This document shows, one piece after another, positions 44,346 to 53,200 of a stretch of DNA of 64,000 nucleotides; the stretch's first letter is position 1, and every line of letters starts with the position of its first letter. The translations under genes were made by a program, and so were the position numbers. The DNA lies in NCBI GenBank assembly GCA_937951895.1, contig CALFER010000103.1, positions 1-64,000 on the forward strand, read 5' to 3'. Below the pieces are notes generated by a model. The model was not told the DNA's origin. It made no database searches and saw only the letters and a program-made list of their open reading frames with translations. Source of the DNA: an uncultured bacterium (GTDB lineage Bacteria; CSSED10-310; CALFER01).

Positions 44346-46982
44346 ATGGAGATGCATGCCACCGATACGACTCCTCCGCGGGAAGATCTCGATCTGCTGG
44401 GTGCGGATACGGATGCGGATGCGGGGCGGATATTCAGCCGTCGTCTTCATGCCTGGCACTGGGTTCTCTTTGCCCTGATTGCTGCGGTCGCGTTCGGCAT
44501 TCGTTTTTACAGAGTCGGAGATGTCCCCGCGGGATTGTATTGCGATGAAGCCGGTCTGGGTTACAACGCGTTTGCTCTCGCCAACTATGGAATCGATGAG
44601 AACGGTGTTCGATGGCCATTGTTCTCATGGTCGTTCGTCAGCTACAAGAACCCGGTTTTCATATATGCCGCCATGTTTCCGATCAAAGTATTCGGACTGT
44701 CCGAGATGTCGCTCCGACTCACAAGCGTGCTGTTCGGATGGGTCACCGTCCTGGCGTTGTTCTGGATGCTCACTGAGTTGTGGGGAGCCACGTCTGCTCT
44801 CTTCGGCAGTTTTCTGCTCGCGGTGACTCCATGGCACATCCACATGAGTCGGATTGCCTTCGAGTTGATTTCATTCCCTTGCCTGTTCATGATCGGGATG
44901 GTGTTTCTGGTCCGGGCCATTCGTCGCGGCGGTTTCAACTGGGCAGTCGCCATGTTCTTTTTCGGATTGACGCCCTACAGCTATGCCATCGCGAATCTTT
45001 TTGTTCCCCTCTTCCTGGGAGGGGTGTTCGTCCTTTTCTTCAAGGAAATTCTCAAACACAAAATCAGCTTTTTCGCCGGAATCGTGGTTATTCTTCTGAC
45101 AGTGGCTCCATTTGTGCATTTCAACCTGACGAAACCTCGAACAGACCAGTATTTCAAACGCAATTCCTGGGTCACACAAGCGAAACCGCTGAAAGAAAAA
45201 GCGGACATCTTCCTGAGAAACTACCAGGGATATTACGGTGCCGATTTTCTGTTCCGCAAGGGTGATCCGTTGATCCGTCATTCAGTCAGTGGTCATGGAG
45301 AACTGTACTGGTCGTTCCTTCCTCTGATAATCGGAGGGCTCGGACTGATTTCATGGACGCCTTCCCGATTTCGGTTGATGATGCTCTGGTGGCTTCTGAC
45401 ATTCCCCATCGGAGCTGCGTTGATGCATGAGGAAATGTCGGCGACTCGATCGATCATCGGCAGTCCACTGCCCGCGATCCTGGGTGCATTCACCTGTGTA
45501 ACCGTGTTGTCCTGGATCATGCGAATCCGCTGGCGATGGCTCGCAATCCTCATCGCTTTATCGCTGACCGGCTTTCTTCTGATCTGCATCGTGCGCGATG
45601 TGCGTGCGTACCAGACTCGATACTTCGACAGTTACTATAAACAGTCCGCTCGCGGTATCTATGGCTTCCAGTACGGGTATCGCGAACTGTATGAGTATAT
45701 GGAATCAGTGAAGGACGACTATCCTCAACGCTTCCTGACTGCCACCGATGTCAACATGCCGTACATCTTTGCGCTGTTCTACACCCGAAAAGATCCACAT
45801 GATTGGGTCAACGGTCGCAGAACCGGCTATCAGGAGTTCAAACCGGATGAATTCAGACGATATGAAGTCGATAAACCCACTCTGTTCGCAGTTCGACCCA
45901 ATGAGGTGAATTACTTCGAGGAATATGACGTCAAAAGAGAGATCATCGGTCCCGATGGAGTCACCGAGTTTGTCATCATCGATCTGAAAAAAAGAAAGCA
46001 GTTCCTGACGGATTGGAGCGCTCTCGGGTTGTTCGGAACCCCGCGCGAGGAGTTTTTCTCGCAATCGGAACTTGATTTTTCAACCGATTCCGATCGGAAC
46101 TATGATGGATTGCATGGGCCGATTCAATGGCAGCGCATGGACAATCAGTTCATCAACGTGGATCTGAACGGTTTCTTTGCCCGCAAGGACCCGCAAGCGC
46201 AGAACAACCCCGAGGAATGCTGCGGCAAAGCCTGCACATACATCCAGATTTCGCAGACTCAGCACGCACGGATTGAAGTCTTCGGGTCGCCCGACCCGTT
46301 CGAAATCACCATCAACGGGCAGGTGGTTCTCGAAAAGACAGTCCTTCAGTCGACGCGTGTCGATACGCGGGATTGTGTTCTTGTGGAAGGCTGGAATCAG
46401 GTGTTCGTGCGATCTTGTGAGGGTGTCGGAGATTGGTATTTTACACTCCGCCTGATCGATCTGGAAGGCAGAAGTATCGAACTGGAGCACCAGCAGAGCT
46501 ATCCGCCCGCGGATTTCGATCTGAACCGGATTCGTGAATCATCCGGGAAGATAACACAACCCGATGCGGGCGATGCAGGCGGAGACGCTCGGAAACTCAT
46601 GACGGAGCACCGGATATGTACAGGCGACGATGTCGATACATACTGCTGGAAAACAGAGGACATCGAGGCGAATGTCACTGCGAAAATCACGTTTTCCGGG
46701 GCATTCTCCGGGACCGGCCTCTCGGCGGAACTCTGGGTGAATGGTCGAATCAACATTCCGATCGAGTATAAGCACGTGCCGACACAATCGACCTGGAAGG
46801 GCGACGGGGCACAACTGGTATTCATCCCGGAGGATGATTCGCCATCGGTGCCGGGCAGTTTTCTGCTCGAGATCGAACCGGGGCGCCTCCCGGTGAAAGG
46901 ACCGCTCGAACTGTGCATGGTTGTTATCAACGGAGCACCGGAGAGTTGTTTTCATCTCTTCCCTTCATCGTTTTCCCAATGA
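44346..46982 (+). CDS. GT39-type membrane glycosyltransferase with large beta-rich C-terminus, 878 aa
   Basis: ATG 44346 has GGAGA five bases upstream; an in-frame GTG (44334) is possible. Residues ~35-440 are polytopic with 'GLYCDEAGLGYNA' (Asp67-Glu68) in the first outer loop, as in ArnT/PMT proteins. 'HEEMSATRSIIGSPL' lies in a later loop. Residues ~440-560 are the usual soluble cap. The remaining ~300 residues are an unusual addition: two beta-sandwich-like modules ('ARIEVFGSPDPFEITINGQ', 'ELWVNGRINIPIEYK'), carbohydrate-binding in flavour, with Cys pairs near 'EECCGKACTY'. No NHL repeats. It heads a plus-strand set with flippase, methyltransferase and GT2. Confidence 0.8.
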   Translation: MEMHATDTTPPREDLDLLGADTDADAGRIFSRRLHAWHWVLFALIAAVAFGIRFYRVGDVPAGLYCDEAGLGYNAFALANYGIDENGVRWPLFSWSFVSYKNPVFIYAAMFPIKVFGLSEMSLRLTSVLFGWVTVLALFWMLTELWGATSALFGSFLLAVTPWHIHMSRIAFELISFPCLFMIGMVFLVRAIRRGGFNWAVAMFFFGLTPYSYAIANLFVPLFLGGVFVLFFKEILKHKISFFAGIVVILLTVAPFVHFNLTKPRTDQYFKRNSWVTQAKPLKEKADIFLRNYQGYYGADFLFRKGDPLIRHSVSGHGELYWSFLPLIIGGLGLISWTPSRFRLMMLWWLLTFPIGAALMHEEMSATRSIIGSPLPAILGAFTCVTVLSWIMRIRWRWLAILIALSLTGFLLICIVRDVRAYQTRYFDSYYKQSARGIYGFQYGYRELYEYMESVKDDYPQRFLTATDVNMPYIFALFYTRKDPHDWVNGRRTGYQEFKPDEFRRYEVDKPTLFAVRPNEVNYFEEYDVKREIIGPDGVTEFVIIDLKKRKQFLTDWSALGLFGTPREEFFSQSELDFSTDSDRNYDGLHGPIQWQRMDNQFINVDLNGFFARKDPQAQNNPEECCGKACTYIQISQTQHARIEVFGSPDPFEITINGQVVLEKTVLQSTRVDTRDCVLVEGWNQVFVRSCEGVGDWYFTLRLIDLEGRSIELEHQQSYPPADFDLNRIRESSGKITQPDAGDAGGDARKLMTEHRICTGDDVDTYCWKTEDIEANVTAKITFSGAFSGTGLSAELWVNGRINIPIEYKHVPTQSTWKGDGAQLVFIPEDDSPSVPGSFLLEIEPGRLPVKGPLELCMVVINGAPESCFHLFPSSFSQ

Positions 46983-47026
46983 CCAATGACCGGATGCTTT
47001 CGAATCGGGTTGGAACCGCTGACTGA

Positions 47027-48538
47027 ATGATGAAATCGGCAGCTTCCGGATTCCTCGCATTATCGGCGGCCAAACTGGCCTTCATGCTCTCAGGATACGC
47101 CATCTACTTTTTCCTTCCTCGGATCTTGAACGACCCAGCGGCATTCGGTCAGTTCGGCGTGGCTCTCGGCTATCTCAACGTCTTCAACATGACCGTCATC
47201 GTCGGCACGATCCAGGCGGTGTCCCGGTTCGTGTCGTCCGGTGAATACTCGGAGTCCAGCATTCGTCGTACGGCGTTGTCGTTTCAATTCGGATTCGGGT
47301 GGATTCTTTGTGCCGCAATCATCCTGACCGCACCTTGGATCGCAGGTGTATTGAAGGATCCCGGCCTGGTGCGTCTGATTCGGATCGGTGCATTGCTTCC
47401 ATGTGTGTATGCATTGTATGGAGTCGTGATGGGGGAGTTGAACGGTCGGAAGCTGTTCGCTCGTCAGTCAGCGCTGGATGTTTCGTTCGCGCTCCTGAAA
47501 ACGATTCTCGTTCTGGCATTCGCGTTTTTCGGCGACGGTGTGCCCGGGGCATTTCTGGGATACCTGCTCGCATCCCTGGTCATCATCATCATCGGATTCC
47601 TGGTGTTACTCAGGGTGCCGGCGCGAGCCATCGGGAGTATGTTCTCCTGCCGGATCCTGATCAACTTTCAGTGTGCGACAATGCTGATCACCCTGTTCAA
47701 TAATCTCTTGCTCAATCTCGACCTGTTTGCAGTCAAAGCACTGATGCCGGCGGAGTGCTCGGGGGAAGCGGCAGGTTTTTACACGGCGGCTCAGACTTTT
47801 TCCAGAATCCCATACATCTGCGTCGTCGCAATCGGGCTCGTGGCCTTCCCGCTCATTTCTTCAAGCCGAATGGAAAGGGATCCCAGAAAGACAACAGTGC
47901 GTGCTGAGCGGATTCTGAGAGTCACCTTGCTGTACAGTTGTCTGATCGCGACCGGAATCGCGGCGCTTGCACCCGAATTGCTTCAATTGGTCTATCCGAA
48001 AGCGTATATGGAGGGACGGCACGTGCTCAGAATCCTGCCGATCGGCGAGGTATTCTACTCGATGATGTTTATCTCGTTCATCCTTCTAACCGGAAGCGGC
48101 CTGCCGACACGACCCATCCGAACAGCCGTTCTGACGATCGGATTGGAAGTCTTCGGGTTGGCGGTCCTGGTGCCGGTTTACGGTATCGAAGGCGCTGCGA
48201 TCGGTGCGGGTGTGTTCTGGTTGATCGGTATGGTGATGGCCTTTCGAGATCTCAGACGTTCCGGCTTCACACTCCTCAGATCCTCGACGTGGATCAACAC
48301 CTGTATGGCAGGCGCGTCGGTGTATGCGGTGGGATACTTTCTTCCGTTGACGGGTTTTCTGAAACTTGCGGTCGCAGTTCCGCTTATGGTTATGGTGTAC
48401 AGTCTCGTGTTGATCATCAGGAGGGAAATCGCATGGAGACATCTTTTCGGTATTCGTGCCATGCTTCACTCCGGCTCGGATCTTCCTGAGAGGTGTTACG
48501 AGGTATCGACCGATGGGGAAGGGGGGTATTCTGGATGA
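47027..48538 (+). CDS. Wzx/MATE-like polysaccharide flippase, 503 aa
   Basis: Polytopic protein with 12-14 predicted helices throughout and no soluble domain: 'LAFMLSGYAIYFFLPRIL' at the N-terminus is typical of Wzx and related MOP-superfamily exporters, and 'FYTAAQTFSRIPYICVVAI' is the mid-protein motif. These proteins flip undecaprenyl-diphosphate-linked oligosaccharides to the outer leaflet. Starts at 47027 (ATGATG). The methyltransferase gene overlaps its stop by ATGA. It supplies the export step that the GT-C cluster would need. Confidence 0.88.
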   Translation: MMKSAASGFLALSAAKLAFMLSGYAIYFFLPRILNDPAAFGQFGVALGYLNVFNMTVIVGTIQAVSRFVSSGEYSESSIRRTALSFQFGFGWILCAAIILTAPWIAGVLKDPGLVRLIRIGALLPCVYALYGVVMGELNGRKLFARQSALDVSFALLKTILVLAFAFFGDGVPGAFLGYLLASLVIIIIGFLVLLRVPARAIGSMFSCRILINFQCATMLITLFNNLLLNLDLFAVKALMPAECSGEAAGFYTAAQTFSRIPYICVVAIGLVAFPLISSSRMERDPRKTTVRAERILRVTLLYSCLIATGIAALAPELLQLVYPKAYMEGRHVLRILPIGEVFYSMMFISFILLTGSGLPTRPIRTAVLTIGLEVFGLAVLVPVYGIEGAAIGAGVFWLIGMVMAFRDLRRSGFTLLRSSTWINTCMAGASVYAVGYFLPLTGFLKLAVAVPLMVMVYSLVLIIRREIAWRHLFGIRAMLHSGSDLPERCYEVSTDGEGGYSG

Positions 48539-49143
48539 ACCGGGTTCCTTTGGGCAATCAATACAATAAATACGATTCAAAAAACCCGGTGACGAAATGG
48601 CTGATGACCGGATTTCTGGAGGCGTTCGACCGGGCGACGGATGTCATCGAGCGTCCGGATTCCGTCCTTGAGATCGGCTGCGGAGACGGAGTCATGCTGG
48701 AGCGTGTGAGGCGGCGATGGAAGCCCATGCCTGTCGCATGCGGGTTGGATCTCGGATTTGAGGAACTGAAGCGGGCCATGAATCGGGCGCAGGCATCGTG
48801 TTTTACGCAGGCTTCGTGCGGGGCTGTCCCGTTTCGCGACAGATGTCACGACCTGGTTCTGGCACTCGAAGTGCTCGAACATCTCACGGATATCCGAACC
48901 GGGTTGGAAGAACTTGATCGTGTGGGCCGCCGGGACTTTATCATCAGCGTACCATGGGAACCGGTCTGGAGGATCGGTAATGTGATCTCGGGGCGCTACA
49001 TCCAGGATCTGGGTAACACACCCGGACATGTTCAGCACTGGTCCCGCCGGGCAATTCTCCGGTTACTCGACGAATACTTCCGAATTGTGATGGTACTCAA
49101 ACCGTTTCCATGGACGATGGTGGTTTGCCGGAAAAAGGACTGA
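48535..49143 (+). CDS. Class I SAM-dependent methyltransferase, 202 aa
   Basis: 'VLEIGCGDGVMLERV' (~42-56) is the SAM loop, 'ACGLDLGFEELKRA' the acidic motif II, and 'DLVLALEVLEHL' motif IV (UbiE/type 11 family). The C-terminal half includes 'GHVQHWSRRAILRLL', common in methyltransferases of glycan clusters. The ATG at 48535 overlaps the flippase stop and has GGGGGG upstream. Substrate not predictable; a sugar or lipid-linked glycan is plausible from context. Confidence 0.85.
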   Translation: MNRVPLGNQYNKYDSKNPVTKWLMTGFLEAFDRATDVIERPDSVLEIGCGDGVMLERVRRRWKPMPVACGLDLGFEELKRAMNRAQASCFTQASCGAVPFRDRCHDLVLALEVLEHLTDIRTGLEELDRVGRRDFIISVPWEPVWRIGNVISGRYIQDLGNTPGHVQHWSRRAILRLLDEYFRIVMVLKPFPWTMVVCRKKD

Positions 49144-49181
49144 ATCCGGGAGATTTCTATGGTTCGCCATCCCGAATGATG

Positions 49182-49187
49182 TATAAT
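49182..49187 (+). promoter_or_regulatory. Possible -10 element before the terminal GT2 gene
   Basis: Perfect TATAAT 34 bases before the ATG at 49221, but with no recognisable -35 at 16-18 bp, so only a weak candidate. Confidence 0.25.
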
Positions 49188-49220
49188 GAAGGTGCCAGAG
49201 ACATTCACAACGAGGTGTCT

Positions 49221-49934
49221 ATGAACTCTGATTACTCGATTTCAATGGTTTTTCCGGCTTACAACGAACAGGACAACCTGGATCGATTGCTTGCCGAGGC
49301 CGATGCGGCGGCTCGCAGGGTTTCGTCCGATTACGAGATCATCGTCGTGGATGATGGCTCGCTGGATGACACTCCGAATGTGTTGAAACGTCTTCAGACG
49401 CAATATGCCAATCTTGTTGTCTATACACACACCCCCAACCGCGGCTATACCGCAGCTCTGCGGACCGGTTTCACGAACGCACAAAAGCCCCTGATTTTTT
49501 ACTCGGATTCCGACTGTCAGTTCAAGTTGGATGAGATCGATCTGCTACTGCCGTACACTCGGGATTTCGATCTGGTGGTGGGATATCGGAAAGATCGACA
49601 GGATCCATGGATTCGAAAATTCGTTTCGCGTTGCTTCAATCGGATGTCTCACGCGGTCTTCAAGTTCACCGTTCGGGATGTGGATTGTGCATTCAAGTTT
49701 TTCCGCAGGGAAGTGTTCGACAGGATCAAGATCAATTCGGAGCACTTTATGGTGGATACTGAAATCATGGCCAAAGCGGTTGTGTATGGATTCAGAGTCA
49801 AAGAAATCGGTGTCACGCACCTGCCGCGTCATGCCGGTCAGACTACTGTCAAGCCATCGGCCGTCTATCGCACCATTCTGGGAATGATTCAGTTGCACAA
49901 AGAACTTCAGCAGATCAAACAATCCCTCAGATAA
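49221..49934 (+). CDS. GT2 family glycosyltransferase, 237 aa
   Basis: GAGGTG precedes ATG 49221; an upstream extension to 49110 overlaps the methyltransferase and is not supported. Motifs: 'SMVFPAYNEQDNLDRLL', 'VVDDGSLDDTP', 'FYSDSDCQFKLDEI' (metal site), 'RDVDCAFKFFRREVF' and 'THLPRHAGQTTVKPS'. It is shorter than the 43.2 kb GT2 and lacks C-terminal helices, so it probably acts in the cytosol on a lipid acceptor such as polyprenyl phosphate. Last gene of the glycan block; converges on tatA. Confidence 0.88.
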   Translation: MNSDYSISMVFPAYNEQDNLDRLLAEADAAARRVSSDYEIIVVDDGSLDDTPNVLKRLQTQYANLVVYTHTPNRGYTAALRTGFTNAQKPLIFYSDSDCQFKLDEIDLLLPYTRDFDLVVGYRKDRQDPWIRKFVSRCFNRMSHAVFKFTVRDVDCAFKFFRREVFDRIKINSEHFMVDTEIMAKAVVYGFRVKEIGVTHLPRHAGQTTVKPSAVYRTILGMIQLHKELQQIKQSLR

Positions 49935-49984
49935 GCTGACGGACTCCTCACATCGTTTCGTGCCGCGCAGGCGAAGAGGGATGA

Positions 49985-50167
49985 TTACGGTTTCGGCTGT
50001 TCATCGGAAGGCGGGAGCTTGGGTTTATCGTCTTCCGACAGGGACTTTTTCAGGTTTTTAAATGCCTGCCCGATACTGGTTCCGATTTCGGGTAACCGTT
50101 TCACGCCGAAAATCATGATCACGATTGCCAGTATCAGTAAGATTTCGCCGAATGATGGTCTCCACAT
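49985..50167 (-). CDS. tatA: Sec-independent translocase subunit TatA, 60 aa
   Basis: One N-terminal helix ('FGEILLILAIVIMIFG', ~6-21), then the conserved 'VKRLPEIGTSIGQAFKNLKK' amphipathic helix, and a short Pro/Lys/Asp tail. This is the pore-forming subunit for export of folded proteins. The ATG at 50167 gives the standard N-terminus; the ORF extends to 50251 without similarity. tatC is not nearby. The gene follows the terminator of the protease gene. Confidence 0.9.
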   Translation of the reverse strand: MWRPSFGEILLILAIVIMIFGVKRLPEIGTSIGQAFKNLKKSLSEDDKPKLPPSDEQPKP

Positions 50168-50214
50168 ACTCTGAATTCTACTCCCGCCCCGGCCGCTCCG
50201 CAATGACAAACCGG

Positions 50215-50246
50215 AAAAAAAATCCGGGGATGCACGCATCCCCGGA
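50215..50246 (-). terminator. Intrinsic terminator of the metalloprotease gene
   Basis: Minus strand: 10-bp stem (plus TCCGGGGATG 50223-50232 with CATCCCCGGA 50237-50246), four-base loop, then eight T (A-run at 50215-50222). It is placed 43 bases after the protease stop. Confidence 0.9.
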
Positions 50247-50288
50247 AACACAAGGAGGAAAACGAATCAGGGTGAATCACCCCAAGAA

Positions 50289-53200
50289 TCAGCGATAGCT
50301 GAACTCCACATAGACATAGTTGCTCAGCAACTGGTACGTCTGCGGTTGACACAGGATGTAATGGAAGAGTATCCCCTCAGCCTGTCCGTCGACCTGAGGC
50401 CAGAGGAAGTTGAAGATCGTTGTTACCGACTGACCCGGTTCGATCATGCGTTGCATCCGATCGAGATCCTGTTGCCAGGACGGATAAAACCAGAAGTTTC
50501 CGTAAACTTCCAGAAGGAGGTATTCGTCGACCAGAATGGCCGCGCCGGAGTTGTCGACCTGCGTTGCGAGCAGGAATGGATCACCCGCGTGAAACTCGGT
50601 TCGCGAAAGCAGCAGATTGACGGAGAGTCCTCCGGAGGATGATGTCGGTGTTGGAGACGGCAGCATCGTGGTCGGTGTGGGTGTCGGAGGAACCGGCGTG
50701 TTGGTGGGTTCTCCCGGGGCAGTTGTCGGAGTCGCGGTCGGTGGAGGTGGAGGGGTGAACGTGGGGGGAACATGGGTCGGTGTCGTTGTCGAGGGCGGGA
50801 ATGTCGCCGTGGGAGGCGGAGCAGTCGGCGTCGGTTGTCCGGACATGTACACCGACATCGTATCCGACGCGGAACAGCCGGTGTAATCCGGACTCCCCGA
50901 ACATCGGATCTCCAGTGTATACGTCGTGGATTCCGTCGGGTAAACCGTTACCGTCGATCCGGCCGACCACGTGCCGGCGCCGAGTTCACCTCCGCGCCAG
51001 CGATAGGCTATACCGGCCACGCAGTTGGCGATCGATGAACCTGAGCCATTGAGAACGACCGCGCTTCCGGCGGGTGAGGTGACATCCTGGCCGGCATTTG
51101 CGTAAGGACCTGAGCATTCGAAGGAATCGCATTCCGGTGGAGAATCGGAAACCAGCTTGAAGTCATCGATGTTCCATCCGCCAAAGGTGACTCCTCCATC
51201 CGAAACCAGTTCAAACTTGATCTGTACCGACGGATTGTTGTCGGCAATCGCTGAAATGTCGTAATCGACGGGCATCCACGCGGTATCCACGTGGTCGCTG
51301 TTCTGCGCATTCTGCCAGATCTGCTCATTGTTCACGTATACGGTAGCCTGATCGTAAATGCCTTCTTCGACACTCAGCCAACGGCGGAACTGCAACCGGA
51401 CTCCGGATTTTCCCGTGCAATTGATCACCGGCGACAGCAGATAGTTGTTCACATAGTTCTTGTAGTTGCCGTCATATCCTTCGTATCCGAGATCATTACC
51501 CCAGACATTCACTCCTTCAAATGCACTCGATGGATCATACTCACTCGTGCCGGTGCAGGACCCTCGTTGCCAATCGTCCTGCGTTGCGACCTGGACATGC
51601 GTCCATCCCTCGTCCGATGTGCCTTCGAATCCGGTCGAATAGAATGTTTCGATCCCTCCGGACTGGCCGAGCTGCAACGGAATCAGCAATGCACCTGTCG
51701 GGCCTCCGCATGCGGAGGGGATCAGAGTCAGAGATGTCAGATCGGGGCATTCGTGCGTCATATCCACGATGAATTCGAATGTTGCGGAAGCCGTTGCGTT
51801 GAAACTGAGATCGCCGAGGGATTGCGGGCTGGAGACGACATGGATGAGATTATCCGGTGAACTCAGGTTCGCTGTGACGTCGTATGCGGTAATCGGGGAA
51901 CTGTTTCGGATTGTGATGCTGATCTGGACCCGTTCGCCGGATTCTGGCGATCCGTCCGAATCTCCGGAATCCGAAATCACATCGGCGTTAGCGAAGGTCA
52001 GAGACGGTTGCGCAACTGTCACGACGACGGTGTCGCGGCCCTGGCAGAGATACCCGGAGGCATTGACTGTCAATGTATAGGTTGTGGTCTGCGAGACACA
52101 CGCCATCGGATTGGCGATGTTCGGATTGTCAAGGCCGGTAGTCGGAGACCATTGATAGGTATATCCCGAGACAGGAGCGGCTCCGATCTGGACGCAGTGC
52201 CCGGCGCACGTGAACTGATCGAATCCGGCATTTGTCGGAGGCGAATCGATGGTGACGGTGACCGTATCCGATCCCACACAGCCGATGCTGTCGGTCACGA
52301 ACACCGTGTAGGTTGTCGTCTGGTTCGGGCTGACCGACGGATTGGAACTCGAGAAGTTGCCGGGTGTCCACAGATAGGTGAAGGGCGGAGTGCCGCTCGA
52401 GGCCGTCGGATTGCCTCCGATTGTCACCGCCTGTCCCGGACAGGTCTCCTGGTTGCCCCCGGCATCGACCAGCGGCGGGTTGGCGCATCCCGTGATCTCG
52501 ACAGCCTGACAGGTCGAAAAAGCCGACACGCAAGCGTCGTTCGATCCGACAGCCTGGACGGCGTAGTAATAGGTAAAGTCATTCGCAACGGAACTGTCGA
52601 CATATTGCGTCGTCGAACTCGTTCCGATCAGAGTCATCCCGAAATTACATCCGACCGTGTTTCGAAAAATCCGGTAGGTCGAGGCGTTCGGTACGGATGA
52701 CCAGGAAACGGTTGCCGAGTCATCTCCGGGAATGACGGCGAGCGTGGGTGTCGATATCGTGGGGCAGGTGGTGTAACAGGCCGGTTGCGTGCCGCATGCA
52801 ATTCCATGGTCGTTGAAGGCGTTCCAGAGTTCGCATCCATGAGGCGTGCCGTCTGCGAGATTCCCGTTGTCGTCGTCAGCGAAGATCCAGGTCTGATAAT
52901 AGTTCGCACTCCCGCACCCATTGATCGTGGCACTCGGATTACACGTCCCGCCGGACTGGATCTGGTAGGCCGCTCCTGCGCTTCCCATCGTTTCGAAGAA
53001 CAGACGATTGGCGTGTTCCCATCCGGCCTTTCCTCCCATCTGGGTGGCGAGTTTATTAGCGGCATCCCAGATGGCGCCTGCGGCGATGAGGGCTTCACAA
53101 TGTCCCTCGTATCCCATGATCCCGTCGTACCCGTAATACGGGCAGCTCCAGCGGTCGCAATTGGCCGGCGCCGACGTGATGTTGGACGGTCGAACGAACG

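Noticed and set aside
50617..50886. Gly/Val-repeat ORF resembling a structural protein
   Set aside because: It is the complement of the Thr/Pro linker of the metalloprotease.
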